This document shows, one piece after another, positions 32,061 through 41,947 of a DNA stretch of 64,000 nt; positions within the stretch are counted from its first letter, which is position 1, and each line of letters starts with the position of its first letter. This DNA comes from Plenodomus lindquistii (lineage: Eukaryota > Ascomycota > Dothideomycetes > Pleosporales > Leptosphaeriaceae), in assembly GCA_025504975.1 (NCBI GenBank), contig JANUWI010000024.1, positions 47,165 to 111,164 of the forward strand. The letters are read 5' to 3'. The notes under the pieces are model-generated. The model was not told where the DNA came from. It made no database searches and worked only from the letters and a program-made list of their open reading frames with translations. A program made the translations under genes and the position numbers.

Positions 32061-32897
32061 ACTCAACGTTTTTCCTTGTTAACCCATTCGGCCTTTTATA
32101 AGCCTGACCATGGTAAGATCACTACTCTTCGGGTCTCTAATTAGATACTACATCATTACTTAATAATTGGATTATCTAGGCAAATTGATTATTTTTCGTG
32201 AATGTATATCGTTTACCACACTATCTGTACTATTCAATATATCACCACTAATCACTACTTGCTTGCATCTAACTAGAACTTGCTGACCCATTATACAAAA
32301 GGTACGCTCTCATATGTTTATTAAACTTACCTTGAGCTGCTTATAAGACTACTATTTTCAATACTTCCTTCACAGTACTATTCTCTATTTCTTGTATATT
32401 ATATTAAGGCTTAGAGGAAGGTTCCCCTATATTCAAACAGATTAATCCATTTTACTTTAAGCCCCTATCTATTTTCATTCACACTACTAATAGAATCTCG
32501 TTTGATTTATTTTCCTGAAGCTAATAAGATACTTCAATTCACTTCGTTTTTTTTTATAGAAATTCTTCCACCATATACCCTAATAAATGAAAATAACTCC
32601 ACTATATTACGGTAATATTGGTTTAATATACAGCTTTTTATTCTCCCATAATAGTCTCTTTATATACTAGCCATAAAATTAATCCTTAAAATATCACACA
32701 AATTCATGTTTAGTACAAAAGCTTCTAGTCAACCAAGAAATCGATTCCTAAGTTTCGAGACATTTCTAAGATTGATTTCGTGCATACTATCTGAAAAGGT
32801 GTACTAATATAATTAAGGTAATAAAATTATGAAATAATACATTACATATCAAATACATTACTATAAATTTTTATATACAATTATTTAAAATCCTGTT

Positions 32898-32970
32898 TCG
32901 GGTTATTATGATTCGAACATAACAAATCCTCAACCCAAATGAGGCGCCTAACCAACCTGGCTCTAACCCG
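32898..32970 (-). tRNA. trnP: tRNA-Pro (UGG)
   Basis: Acceptor CGGGTTA/TAACCCG, anticodon stem CCTCA/TGAGG with loop TTTGGGT. Immediately upstream of rnl. Confidence 0.9.
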
Positions 32971-33090
32971 TTTATAACATAGAATGTACTTTATAAGGTA
33001 TAACATAGTTATACTATATCTATAAATATTATATTATATCCTTATAATATATCCTTATACTGCATAGCAAATAGTCTATGAAAATATAAC

Positions 33091-33174
33091 AGAGAATATC
33101 CGATTCGAACGGATGTGATTTTTCAATCAAATAAGTTTCAAGCTTATCACTTTAAGCCACTCAGTCAATTCTCT
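33091..33174 (-). tRNA. trnS: tRNA-Ser (UGA)
   Basis: Class II tRNA. Acceptor AGAGAAT/ATTCTCT, anticodon stem ATAAG/CTTAT with loop CTTGAAA. Confidence 0.9.
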
Positions 33175-33291
33175 TTTTAGTTTGTATAGGTTCTGTAAGT
33201 AAAAAAAAATTTATTATCCGTTATTAGAATATAGTTGGGTACAATTCTATCTTCATCGATAGATGAAATAGGTTATATATCCTTGGAATAC

Positions 33292-33363
33292 AAGTGCGTA
33301 CAAGACTCGAACTTGTAAGAACATGTCCGTAGCATGTCATTATACCAATTTAACTAACGCACC
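33292..33363 (-). tRNA. trnR: tRNA-Arg (ACG)
   Basis: Acceptor GGTGCGT/ACGCACT, anticodon stem ACATG/CATGT with loop CTACGGA. A34 is usual for mitochondrial CGN-reading tRNA-Arg in fungi. Confidence 0.9.
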
Positions 33364-33367
33364 TTAT

Positions 33368-33439
33368 TGATTCCTCAACGAATTGAACGTCGATCACATC
33401 CTTATCAAAAATGCGCTTTACCTATTAAGCTAAGGAACC
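33368..33439 (-). tRNA. trnI: tRNA-Ile (GAU)
   Basis: Acceptor GGTTCCT/AGGAATC, anticodon loop TTGATAA. Confidence 0.88.
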
Positions 33440-33552
33440 TTTATTATACATGTAATATTTGAAAATGTAAGCCTAATAAAAGTATTAAATTAAAAGGATT
33501 AAATAATAAATGCATTAAACCCTTTAGATCTATTGGTAATACTATGTTATAA

Positions 33553-33624
33553 CAAGAGCATCCAGACTTGAACTGGAAATATGAAGTTTGAAGCTTCCTA
33601 TTTTACCTATTAAACTATACTCTT
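33553..33624 (-). tRNA. trnW: tRNA-Trp (UCA)
   Basis: Acceptor AAGAGTA/TGCTCTT, anticodon stem GAAG/CTTC with loop CTTCAAA. UCA reads both TGA and TGG, which confirms genetic code 4. Confidence 0.92.
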
Positions 33625-33911
33625 TTTTAAAGTTATGCATAACACCTAATCTAAAATTGAACCATACTTTTTAATAAAATAATTCTTAAAAATAGCACCA
33701 TGCATAAAATGAAACTCTTTATTTATTTTATTAATCCTTTAGATTTGTTATCGTTTTCATAGTTACTAATGTAATACTTAATTTCATAGAGGTATTACAT
33801 AAACACAGTAAATTCCAAATAATTACATTACTGCTATTATGTATAATTTATACTATCTAGGTGTGTAAAAACACTATACATCCAAATGTGTAAATATATT
33901 ATAGCTATTTT

Positions 33912-33991
33912 CGGAAAAGAGCGGATTTGAACCACCAGGTGTTAAACACAATATTTAGCAAATATCTCGCCCTACCTATAGCAACTTTTCC
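33912..33991 (-). tRNA. trnS: tRNA-Ser (GCU)
   Basis: Class II tRNA. Acceptor GGAAAAG/CTTTTCC, anticodon stem GATAT/ATATT with loop TTGCTAA. Confidence 0.88.
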
Positions 33992-34216
33992 TTTTACCTG
34001 CTATTGTATAAATTTTTAAATGTAATAATTTTTACTAGAATTGAAGTTAAATATGAAAGTTAATCCTATTATGCATACTAACTATGTAATTGAAAAGTTA
34101 AGTGTATTATGGAATTTATTAAAAATGTAACTTAAATAGATACTAGATTACAATACTAGGGTTGAATAAAGTTAAAACCTTAGCTAGGTAATGTAAAAGT
34201 TACCTATAAAAAAGTA

Positions 34217-34288
34217 CGAGTCAGACCGGGCTTGAACCGATATCTACTTTCGTGACAAGAAAGTCCTCTACCATTAAGTTACTGACCC
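34217..34288 (-). tRNA. trnD: tRNA-Asp (GUC)
   Basis: Acceptor GGGTCAG/CTGACTC, anticodon stem CTTTC/GAAAG with loop TTGTCAC. Two nt from trnG. Confidence 0.92.
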
Positions 34289-34290
34289 TA

Positions 34291-34363
34291 TACGGCCAAC
34301 CGAACTCGAATCGGTACAAATCGTTTGGAAGACGAATGGACTAACCAGTTATCCTATGGCCGC
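34291..34363 (-). tRNA. trnG: tRNA-Gly (UCC)
   Basis: Acceptor GCGGCCA/TGGCCGT, anticodon stem TTCGT/ACGAT with loop CTTCCAA. Confidence 0.92.
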
Positions 34364-34583
34364 TTATATTTCTTATGAATACAATATAATTGTTTACTAT
34401 ATGATAACATTTAATGCATATTTCTATGTAAATTGCTCTAACTTTTTAATCTTATTTCGTACTCTGCTGCTTCTGGGATAGTTTCTTTTTTTTTATAAAA
34501 AAAAAGAAACAAACAGATAGAAACTCGTAAAATACACCCGTACCCCATTTTATAGCACAAGTGGGAAAAGACTGGGGGGGGGG

Positions 34584-34649
34584 TTCAACAGGAATCGAAC
34601 CTGTAGCCAAAAATTTCCATGATTTCTTAGTTGCACCAGCGAACCCTTT
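34584..34649 (-). tRNA. tRNA-like sequence, anticodon not assignable
   Basis: A good acceptor (GGGTTCG/TGAACCC) and a perfect T arm (ACAGG TTCGATT CCTGT) enclose only about 35 nt, too short for normal D and anticodon arms. The best anticodon hairpin (GAAAT/ATTTT, loop CATGGAA) lacks U33. It sits where Pezizomycotina blocks have a tRNA between K and G. A similar body is on the plus strand at 49,161-49,226. Either a truncated tRNA or a decayed one. Confidence 0.4.
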
Positions 34650-34660
34650 TTTTTTTTTAG

Positions 34661-34736
34661 GTCTAAGGGACTTGAACCCTTATAAACCTAAGGTGTTTGA
34701 ACCCATCTAAGATCTAAGGGACTTGAACCCTTATGA
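34661..34736 (-). repeat. duplicated 3' half of trnK
   Basis: The plus-strand text TCTAAGGGACTTGAACCC occurs at 34,663-34,680 and again at 34,713-34,730, the latter being the T arm and acceptor of trnK. A more diverged TGTTTGAACCCATCT lies between. It looks like slippage or 3'-end duplication of trnK. Confidence 0.6.
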
Positions 34737-34779
34737 GAATGATTAAAAGTCATACGCTTTACCATTAAGCTAAGATCTC
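34708..34779 (-). tRNA. trnK: tRNA-Lys (UUU)
   Basis: Acceptor GAGATCT/AGATCTT, D stem GCTT/AAGC, anticodon stem TATGA/TCATT with loop CTTTTAA. Confidence 0.9.
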
Positions 34780-34811
34780 TTTAAATATATAGACTTACTA
34801 AGAGTAAATCA

Positions 34812-34884
34812 TAAGAAATAAGTGATTCGAACACTTAACCTGCCGCGTGTAAAACGGATGCTCTACCAATTGAGCTAATTTCTT
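34812..34884 (-). tRNA. trnV: tRNA-Val (UAC)
   Basis: Acceptor AAGAAAT/ATTTCTT, D stem GCTC/GAGC, anticodon loop TTTACAC, T arm AAGTG TTCGAAT CACTT. Followed by a G10 run at its 5' side. Confidence 0.9.
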
Positions 34885-34973
34885 TTTTTGTTGGGGGGGG
34901 GGTTTAAAATTCTTCCTTAATTGAAAAAAAAAAGAAAAAAACAGGAAAGACGTACTATAATTTTGGTTTTTTA

Positions 34974-37123
34974 TTATTTTGCATTAGTTTGTGGCTTTAG
35001 AGTTATAACTATTGCACCCACCATCGCTAATAATAAAATAATGGATGTAATTATTAACCATATAGAATAACTACCATATAATATATTTCCTATACTTGTT
35101 ATATGAGAAGTTTCTGCTAAATATCCATCTCATGACACAGATGTAACATTCGTTAAATTTTTTTTATGGTAAAATGATATAGTATATTATTACTCTTAAT
35201 CATATACGGTAAAACATTATTAACAAAATAATTAAAGAAACTACCTATTAATATAGCTAAAGGTATGCTGTTAACACTGTCTATAAATAGTTCAGATATT
35301 CTAACATTTATTAACATTAATATAAATAAAAATAAGATAGACACTGCTCCAATATACACAAGCAAGTAAGATATTCCTATAAAGTTTAATCCTGTTAGAA
35401 TTAAATAAGAAGCGATACATAAAAATAAACCTATTAAAAATAAAACAGATACTATCACAAATAAAAAAAGCCTCCTCTATAATATTCAAACTTACATTTC
35501 TCTTTAACTGCTAAGCCGCGAAGCATCCCTCTTATATTACCCACACACACAAAACACATAGTTTAATCTGTTGTACCTGAATCGGTGTCTTGTGAAGGTG
35601 TGTTATTTCTTCCACTGTTCATGAGTACTTGTATCTCACGTAGTTTATTTAATCCCTTTTCTGTTAAATGGAGTTTTTTTTGCACCATTTCTACAGCCTG
35701 CATAAAATATAAATAGTCTAAATATTTATAACCTACTATGGGATGTTGTAAGTGTAATAGAGGTAAGAATTTATCTTTTAAATCCGAAAAATTAGTAACT
35801 ATGAAATCTACCCCTTCTCTATTTACAGCTATATAACCATATCCTAAGTATTTTACGAAATATTCAAATAACTCTTTATCTCTTATGTGTTGACTTAGTA
35901 CAAATCTTAACTGTACTTGGTATCCTATTTTTACAGATGTAGATTTATGTATACTGAGGATAAAACAACCTTCCGCTGATATAAACCCTGCTAATCAACA
36001 AGGATCTATAATCAAATCTGGAGATAAAGTAGAATCATATATTCCTAGTTCATTTGCTGGAACAAGATCAGGAAAGGCAGCTTTTAATTCATTAGTAAGA
36101 CCTTTACCCATTAAAGCTTTTAGAGATACTAACTTTAGTAAACCTTCCTTTGTTAAGTGTTCTCTGTTTTTTATCCAGAAAATAGCTTTTTTAAAACATA
36201 GGAAGTCTTTACTTTTCTTGGTTATTAACGGATACTTATCAAAATGTTCTATTAAAATCAATAACTCTTTTTTAGATTCAACGCGGAATTGTACTCCTTG
36301 TTTTCCTTGTGGATATATTTTTCCTATCCCTAGAGTAGATTGGATACTTCTTAATATATCTTCGTCTTTCTTATGTAACCCTATTGAAAATACATAGAGT
36401 ACTCTTCCTTTTTTAGTAACCATATCTATATCTCTAACACTTAATGAGAATGAACCTTCCCCATCAGCAAATCCTGTTATAAATCAAGGATTTAACTCTA
36501 AAGGTGTATGTAGGCTACTTAAAGATTTCGTATGATATGACCTTATTAGACCATTTAATTGGTGAGGTTGGGATACATGGGATTGTAACAGAATATTGTT
36601 ATGATTAGAGAAGGAGGATACACCTTCTGAGTCTAAACCCAAATAAAACTTAAGTAAATTTAGATTTAGATTCTTTATATTCACATATCTTCTTTTTTTT
36701 TTTATATGTAGAGTATACCTTAAGTAGTAGTATTATTTACTCTAAAACTACTACCAACTACCGTCTACTCGTTGCTCTTTTACAGTAATTCTGTTACTGG
36801 CTTAGATCCGCGATTGCCTATTTCTCCTTTAGTTTGTTTCTTTTATTTCAATAAAAGAAACAAATATTATAGAAAGGATCATCTTATGACTTATTACCCT
36901 ACATGAGTGATTAGTTCATCCACTAATAGTTTTTCAACTATTGCTTGGTATCAAAAAGCTTTAAGGGGTCCCCGGAATTTGATAGTTTGATCCCAAAGAA
37001 TGTCTTTTTAGGATTTTTACTAGTAATAACTAATATACCTAGTAAGATAGCAATAATGTACAATAAGTCTAAATTAAATACATTATAACCACTAAATGTC
37101 ATTTCATTAACTATATACAACAT
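34974..37123 (-). CDS. nad6: NADH dehydrogenase subunit 6, two exons, with a one-base frameshift
   Basis: Exon 1 is 37010-37123, starting ATG (MLYIVNEMTFSGYN..LLYIIAILLGILVITSKNP). Exon 2 is 34974-35455 (IVSVLFLIGLFLCIASYLIL, GISYLLVYIGAVSILFLFIL). In exon 2 the frame stops at TAA just after the A8 run (plus-strand T8, 35,158-35,165). The next frame goes on NLTNVTSVSWDGYLAETSHI to LKPQTNAK and TAA 34974-34976. One more A would give 597 nt, 198 aa, a normal ND6. As ND6 is an essential complex I membrane subunit, a sequence error or decoding across the run is more likely than gene loss. Confidence 0.85.
35456..37009 (-). mobile_element. group I intron nad6-i1
   Basis: Minus-strand core AAATTCCGGGGACCCCTTAAAG, AATCGCGGATCTAAGCC and AAAGAGCAACGAGTAGACGG: the nad5-i1 type. 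Junction SKNP|IVSVLF. Confidence 0.85.
35563..36684 (-). CDS. LAGLIDADG homing endonuclease in nad6-i1
   Basis: Minus-strand frame to TAA 35563-35565. It is open upstream past GTG 36684; the part over the intron core is shifted and stop-laden, next to an A10 run. About 373 aa. Two LAGLIDADG_1 motifs: WFITGFADGEGSFSLS and CWLAGFISAEGCFILS, with D/E in the first and E in the second. YPLITKKSKDFLCFKK and KYLDYLYFMQAVEMV are typical. The nuclease part looks intact; the start is uncertain. Confidence 0.85.
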
Positions 37124-37432
37124 ATAAAACGGTTTTTTACCCTTTTCATAACTATAGTATAGCTATTCTATACGTAAATATACACCTAGTCTATCTTACT
37201 ATTCTATAAGTAAAACCATACATAGTGCATATTACTATAATAGCCATTAACAAATATATATGTATATAAGAGTACTGTGTATAAACTGCGCTCATTATAT
37301 CATAATGTATTTGTTGCATTGTTTGAAATAAATTGCATCCATATATAAGTAGTAAAAGCCTTTTACAATGAATCGTACATTTATAATCCCATGAACATTA
37401 TCCTGCTCTACCCCCTTATATATCAACGCTAT
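37124..37432. other. spacer between trnY and nad6
   Basis: AT-rich. No gene seen. Confidence 0.6.
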
Positions 37433-37515
37433 AGGAGACAAGAGATTCGAACTCTTAAAAGCATAATGCTATTGAGTTTACAGCTCAACCCTTTTTACCA
37501 ATAAAGGAAGTCTCC
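37433..37515 (-). tRNA. trnY: tRNA-Tyr (GUA)
   Basis: Class II form. Anticodon stem TTGAG/CTCAA with loop CTGTAAA, long variable arm, T arm AAGAG TTCGAAT CTCTT. Confidence 0.9.
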
Positions 37516-37754
37516 TTTTTTTTTCTAATACCTCCCTCTATTACAAGGTAAACTTACCATTTGTATCTATACACCGTAAAACTAGCCAAATGCCAGCTAA
37601 CGCTATTAACTAGACACTTTAACTAGGGAAAGTTTCTTTATAAAACCTTAACTATCATCACAAATACTACATAACCATGTCAGTATTGTAAGCACATATT
37701 AAATGGCTGTTAATCACCATAGTGTGAATGCTACTTTTACAAGTATTTGTGTCC

Positions 37755-37840
37755 TTTCCCTACAGATTCGAACCAGCATTACATACTTGCCATAAACTCC
37801 GCTAAGTATTTTCTCTATATGATTATCCTATGTTTCCAAA
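37755..37840 (-). other. possible tRNA remnant
   Basis: Has a T-loop-like GGTTCGAATC and a self-pairing ATACTT/AAGTAT segment, but acceptor ends do not pair and no anticodon arm can be drawn. Weak. Confidence 0.25.
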
Positions 37841-37897
37841 TCTTTAAAGTCTTATTGTTTTATGTTTTTTAACTTGACGATGTTTTCCTGTAGCCTT

Positions 37898-37980
37898 TAT
37901 CCGAAGAACGACTTGAACGTTCACGACATATCGTCAACAAAGCTTAAATTTGTCCTGTCTACCAATTCCAGCACTCGGAC
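37898..37980 (-). tRNA. trnL: tRNA-Leu (UAA)
   Basis: Class II. Acceptor GTCCGAG/TTCGGAT, anticodon stem ACAAA/TTTGT with loop TTTAAGC. Confidence 0.9.
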
Positions 37981-38285
37981 TTTTACTATAGAACCTATAA
38001 AAAATAAACCCTATGGCTAAAAAAAGTATAAACCACAAAATAACTATCCTAATTTTATTTTTATACAAACCTAGTCTTACAGCTGTTGCCCCGTGCTAAA
38101 GCTCAGCTCCTCCAACTAAAATTCGAAATGACTAATAGATAACCATATAAAGTACATGAGCCTTTTTATGGACTTGAACCCTATAAATAGATAATCCTTT
38201 ATGCTCCTTGCACAGACTTTTTTTTTCTTTTCTTTTTTTTCTTTTTTTTTTCTTTTTTTTTCTGGTGTAATTTTTTTATTTTAGG

Positions 38286-38690
38286 GCTTTAGTAAAAGAT
38301 AGATTACTCCTCTCCCTTTTAATGTCTGTGTAACTATAAATCTACCTTTCCATTTTCCAGTACATATAAACATATTTACTGGGATTTGTTATACTATTTT
38401 GGTTATTTATCATAACAAGTTAACGGTAATCTAACCGTTTTTTATACAGAACTTTGGTTAACAATATCTTACTCTTCTCCCCATTTTTCCAGTATAATCT
38501 ACGTGATCTACCAACTGGTATTTGGTATGATTGGGGCTTATTTTTTATACCAAGTTTACGGTAATCTATCCGTTTCTTTTTACAGGGCTTTAGTAAAAGA
38601 TAGTTTACTCCTCTCCCCTTATTTCCAGTATAATCTACATGATCTACCTACTGGGATTGGTTATGCTGTATTTGGCTTTCTTTTAACAGG
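38286..38690 (-). repeat. three tandem copies of the conserved intergenic hairpin element
   Basis: On the minus strand the motifs GGGGAGAGGAGTAA-like, ATCCCAGTA..TACTGGAAA and CTTTTACTAAAGCCCT recur at about 38,286-38,400, 38,400-38,510 and 38,510-38,690. These are diverged versions of the elements at 549 and 13,026. They lie 1.1-1.5 kb upstream of nad6 in its sense. An open frame on the plus strand here is a by-product. Confidence 0.6.
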
Positions 38691-38895
38691 GTGAAAAAAA
38701 AGAAACTACTATAGATAAAAGATCTTACTATAAAAAGCGATCTTTTTAGTAACAAGTTAACCATCATCTAAATCTCCAAAGATAGAAAATAATGGACAAG
38801 AATAAAGTCCACCAAAAATAAATTACCGTACACCAAGCGGAAAGAAACCAAAATCATAATTATATCATATTCTAAACATTCTTCTCTCCATGTAA

Positions 38896-38960
38896 TGGCT
38901 AAGGGACTTGCACCCTTAAAGGGTTAGCTACACCTAACTCCTTCCAGACTAAACGAGCCT
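38896..38960 (-). tRNA. tRNA-like sequence near the rns 3' end
   Basis: A perfect T arm (AAGGG TGCAAGT CCCTT) and an anticodon-like hairpin GTTAG/CTAAC with a 6-nt loop GTGTAG. The acceptor pairs for only four positions (GGCT/AGCC). No amino acid assigned; probably decayed. Confidence 0.35.
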
Positions 38961-38984
38961 TTTTTTTGGTGTATCGTTAATATT

Positions 38985-40665
38985 AATTTATCCCGGGCTA
39001 GTTCCCCAACCCGAACCGTATTTCGACTTAACACTAATCAGAGTCACGCATACGAAGATATTTCTGCCAAAAGATCTAAACCTGTAAATTTAGACTAGCA
39101 ATCCGCAGCCACCAAACTTATTGCACATACTCCTTTCAGCGCCTGACGAGTGGTTAGTACCTATCTGAGATAAAATTCACCGTGATGTGATTACTCACGA
39201 TTACTAGTAATTCCTTTTTCATGCAGTCGAATTTCAGACTACAATCCATACTTTATCCTATTTTGGGGATTAGCTCCAATTCGCATTATTGCATCCCTTT
39301 GTAAAGGCATATGTGGCACGTCTATAGCCCACAACATTAAGGCCATGATGACTTGTCTTAGTCCCTATTATCACATCCAATTGTAAGCGGAGAGCTGCTT
39401 TATACTAATAAATAAAACAAGGGTTTACGTTAATTTAATGGACCTAACCAAATCTCACGACATTAACTGAAGACAGCCATGCAACGCATGTGGTCTAAAA
39501 AACCATGCAAAAAAAAAAATTTTTTTTTTCAGGTCAACATTTTTTAGGTCATTCAAGTTGTGGTAAGGTTATTCGAGGATCATCGAATTAAATAACATAC
39601 TTCACTACTGGTTTCAGAAACGGTCTAATGATTTCAGTTCCTGCGTTGCCACATTACTCTTGAGGTGGAGTGCTTCCACTTTCATTTATAGTTCCGCGTA
39701 AAAGCCAACCTATGGCACTCATCATTGTCTGCCCAGGCTACGGGGGTATCTAATCCTCTTCACTATCTGAGCCTTCGTCCCTCAACGTCAGTTATAGCAC
39801 TTTGCTTTTTACTGTTCATCCTATAATCATCCCTTTTAACAGAGTAAACAAGATCTATTTTAGAACAATAAGCAAGTACATGTACATAGAGGTTTGCCTT
39901 CGCCATTACCGGTCCTATTGGTATTAGCAAATTTCATCTTTACACCAACAATTCCGACATATTCCTCTCACATATCAAACTCAAGTGTAACAGGTTCTTA
40001 ATCAAGCCTTTGCACACCGTCTAGGTACCCTATATACCTGTTAAAGATGAATAACACTCGTCTCCCTTGTCTTACCGCGACTGCTGGCACAAGATTTGGT
40101 CGAGACCTATGGATATAAAGTTTTCATAATAAGCTTTATCCAGAACTTTATAAGACCTAGTCAAGCAAGTTAATAAACTTATTATATTAACTCTCATTCC
40201 TGCAAGTTGCTGGTTCAGCCGTTAGGCCATTGACCAAAATTCCTCACTGCTGTACTACACGCACTGGGGTTTTTTCAGACCCAGTGTGGTCAATAGACCT
40301 CTCAGTCCTGACTACGGACACAAGCTAAATATGCCATTACCATACTTACTACTTATCCGATGGTTATTAATAATCAACTAAGAGCGAAATACTATTTCTT
40401 TTAAACATATCTATATGCATGACTAACCCTCCATCTAACCTTTTATACCTTATTGGCTACGGGCGGGATGGTAGGTCTCTTCTACATTTTAATAAATTGT
40501 TATTATAAGGGATTTATTTTGCCTTACTCTTAGGTAGCCATAATACCACTTACTCACCTGTACACCACTTCAATATAATAATTTATACAAATTAAATATT
40601 GACGTTCGATTAGCATGTGTCAAGCATTTGCATAGCGTTCACTCAGAGCCATCATCAAACTCAAA
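38985..40665 (-). rRNA. rns: small subunit ribosomal RNA
   Basis: Minus strand. The 5' end reads TTGATGATGGCTCTGAGTG and CTTGACACATGCTAATCGAAC; the 530 loop is at 40,072-40,090 (plus-strand TTACCGCGACTGCTGGCAC); the 790 region is GGGTATCTAATCC at 39,746-39,758; the decoding-site area is at about 39,135-39,160. The 3' end is approximate. About 1.7 kb; no intron recognised. A palindromic A9/T10 tract near 39,511-39,530 lies in a variable region. Confidence 0.9.
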
Positions 40666-40754
40666 TAAAAAGTGTAAAGTACTATTTATAATCTAACCAT
40701 ATAATATTAAAGTTAAATAATATAGTACATTAGTATCTATATATTCTAACTATC

Positions 40755-40825
40755 TTTCTTATCTAAGACTCGAACTTAGACTAAGATATTAGGAATATCT
40801 TGTTCTACCATTAAACTAATAAAAA
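40755..40825 (-). tRNA. trnR: tRNA-Arg with CCU anticodon
   Basis: Acceptor TTTTTAT/ATAAGAA, anticodon stem AGATA/TATCT with loop TTCCTAA, so anticodon CCU (reads AGG). Nearly identical in body to the UCU tRNA 75 nt away; a duplicate with an altered anticodon. Confidence 0.75.
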
Positions 40826-40899
40826 GACTTTTTTTTTCTTGGTAACAAAATACACATAGTTATAACATGAAATGAATAGCTATTACAATAGACACAGTT

Positions 40900-40970
40900 A
40901 TTCTTATCTAAGACTCGAACTTAGATTCAGATATTAGAAGTATCTTGTTCTACCATTAAACTAATAAGAA
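40900..40970 (-). tRNA. trnR: tRNA-Arg (UCU)
   Basis: Acceptor TTCTTAT/ATAAGAA, anticodon stem AGATA/TATCT with loop CTTCTAA. Reads AGA and AGG. Confidence 0.88.
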
Positions 40971-41067
40971 TATTCTATACTAATTATCTAGCCATACGTA
41001 AATGTAGTATATTTTACATAAAACTTCTATATTTTCATAGTCATCCCCTCGTGTTATGCTTATAAGT

Positions 41068-41460
41068 ATCCCACAACATTACTATAAAATGTTATAACTT
41101 TTTTATTGTAACATTATATAACTACACTACCGTTTTATTTTACAAGAAATAATGCGTAAATCCTAAAAAAGGAAACTATTTATTGTTTTTAATACCAGTT
41201 TTTAGAGTATTCCACAACATTACTATAAAATGTTATAAAATTATAGAAAATTCCTATAACTTTTTTATTGTAACATTATATAACTATACTATCGTTTTGT
41301 TTTACAAGAAATAATGCGTAAATCCTAAAAAAGGAAACTATTTATTGTTTTTAATACCAGTTTTTAGAGTATCCCACTACATTACTATAAAATGTTATAA
41401 ATTATAGAAAATATTATAAAATTATAGAAAATGTTATAAAATTATAGAAAATTCCTATCC
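41068..41460 (+). repeat. tandem direct repeat, about 145-160 bp unit
   Basis: A unit beginning CACAACATTACTATAAAATG and running through ACAAGAAATAATGCGTAAATC to AATACCAGTTTTTAGAGTAT occurs at about 41,069 and 41,211, and a partial third starts at about 41,372. The second and third contain extra copies of TTATAAAATTATAGAAAA. Confidence 0.8.
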
Positions 41461-41635
41461 GGAGGATGCTGTTTCTTATTCCGAACAACGTGGTAAGTTA
41501 TCCTCTTTTACCCTTCTCCCTTTGCATTACTTTAACTAATTTAACTCACAGCCCCCTCACATACCCAACCACAATGGAGGGTTAAAAACGCCAACTCGTG
41601 TACCACGGGAGGAACGTCCAACTCGAGTACGACAG

Positions 41636-41947
41636 ATGATGCAACCTTGGTATCAGATCATTAATGGTCATTTCAGATATGGACCTTCTCGTCTAAAGGG
41701 GCCTGAAGTTGTCAGACTCTTGAATGGATGGAAAAGGAAGGCGAATGGGTTTGAGAAGGAATTGGACACTTGTAATAATAAAGGGAAGATACTTGGTAAA
41801 GAGGTAAGCAAACTGAGGATGGAGCGGTTGGGAAACAAGAGATATAACTTACGGAATAAGAAAAAATCCGTTTGAGGTAATGTAATGTATATTAATGCAT
41901 ATCACACTTATTATCACAACTTTTTCCTCAGTTTAGGACGTTTTTAA
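41636..41947 (+). CDS. unrecognised basic ORF in the rns-atp6 spacer
   Basis: ATG 41636 to TAA 41945-41947, 103 aa with one TGA as Trp; the frame is open further upstream (PREERPTRVRQ). MMQPWYQIINGHFRYGPSRL is followed by a Lys/Arg/Glu-rich, probably helical stretch (KRKANGFEKELDTCNNKGK). Base composition is clearly richer in G than the neighbouring spacer and tryptophan is mostly TGG. I do not recognise it. It may be part of a plasmid or other foreign insert. Confidence 0.4.

Larger units (their letters stand above)
27590..32830 (-). rRNA. rnl: large subunit ribosomal RNA, one intron
   Basis: Minus strand; ends are approximate. Recognised segments, given as plus-strand text, include the sarcin-ricin region CCTTTCGTACGAAGGGG (28,035-28,051), GGCGCAATTAGCCTGTTATCC (28,234-28,254) of the peptidyl transferase domain, AGTAAAGCTGCATGGGGTC (28,965-28,983) and, near the 5' end, AAGATACTTCAATTCACTTC. 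One group I intron is at about 30,870-32,060. An insert of about 350 nt (28,376-28,725) with a GC-rich hairpin sits in a variable region. Exonic length is about 4 kb, large for a fungal mt-LSU. Confidence 0.88.

Noticed and set aside
35301..35489. Minus-strand ORF of 62 codons over nad6 exon 2
   Set aside because: Out-of-frame shadow of nad6.
38503..38694. Plus-strand ORF resembling a hydrophobic peptide
   Set aside because: It runs through the repeated hairpin elements in reverse; the repeats explain it.
41068..41460. CRISPR-like array
   Set aside because: The units are long, adjacent and without spacers: a simple tandem repeat in a mitochondrial genome.
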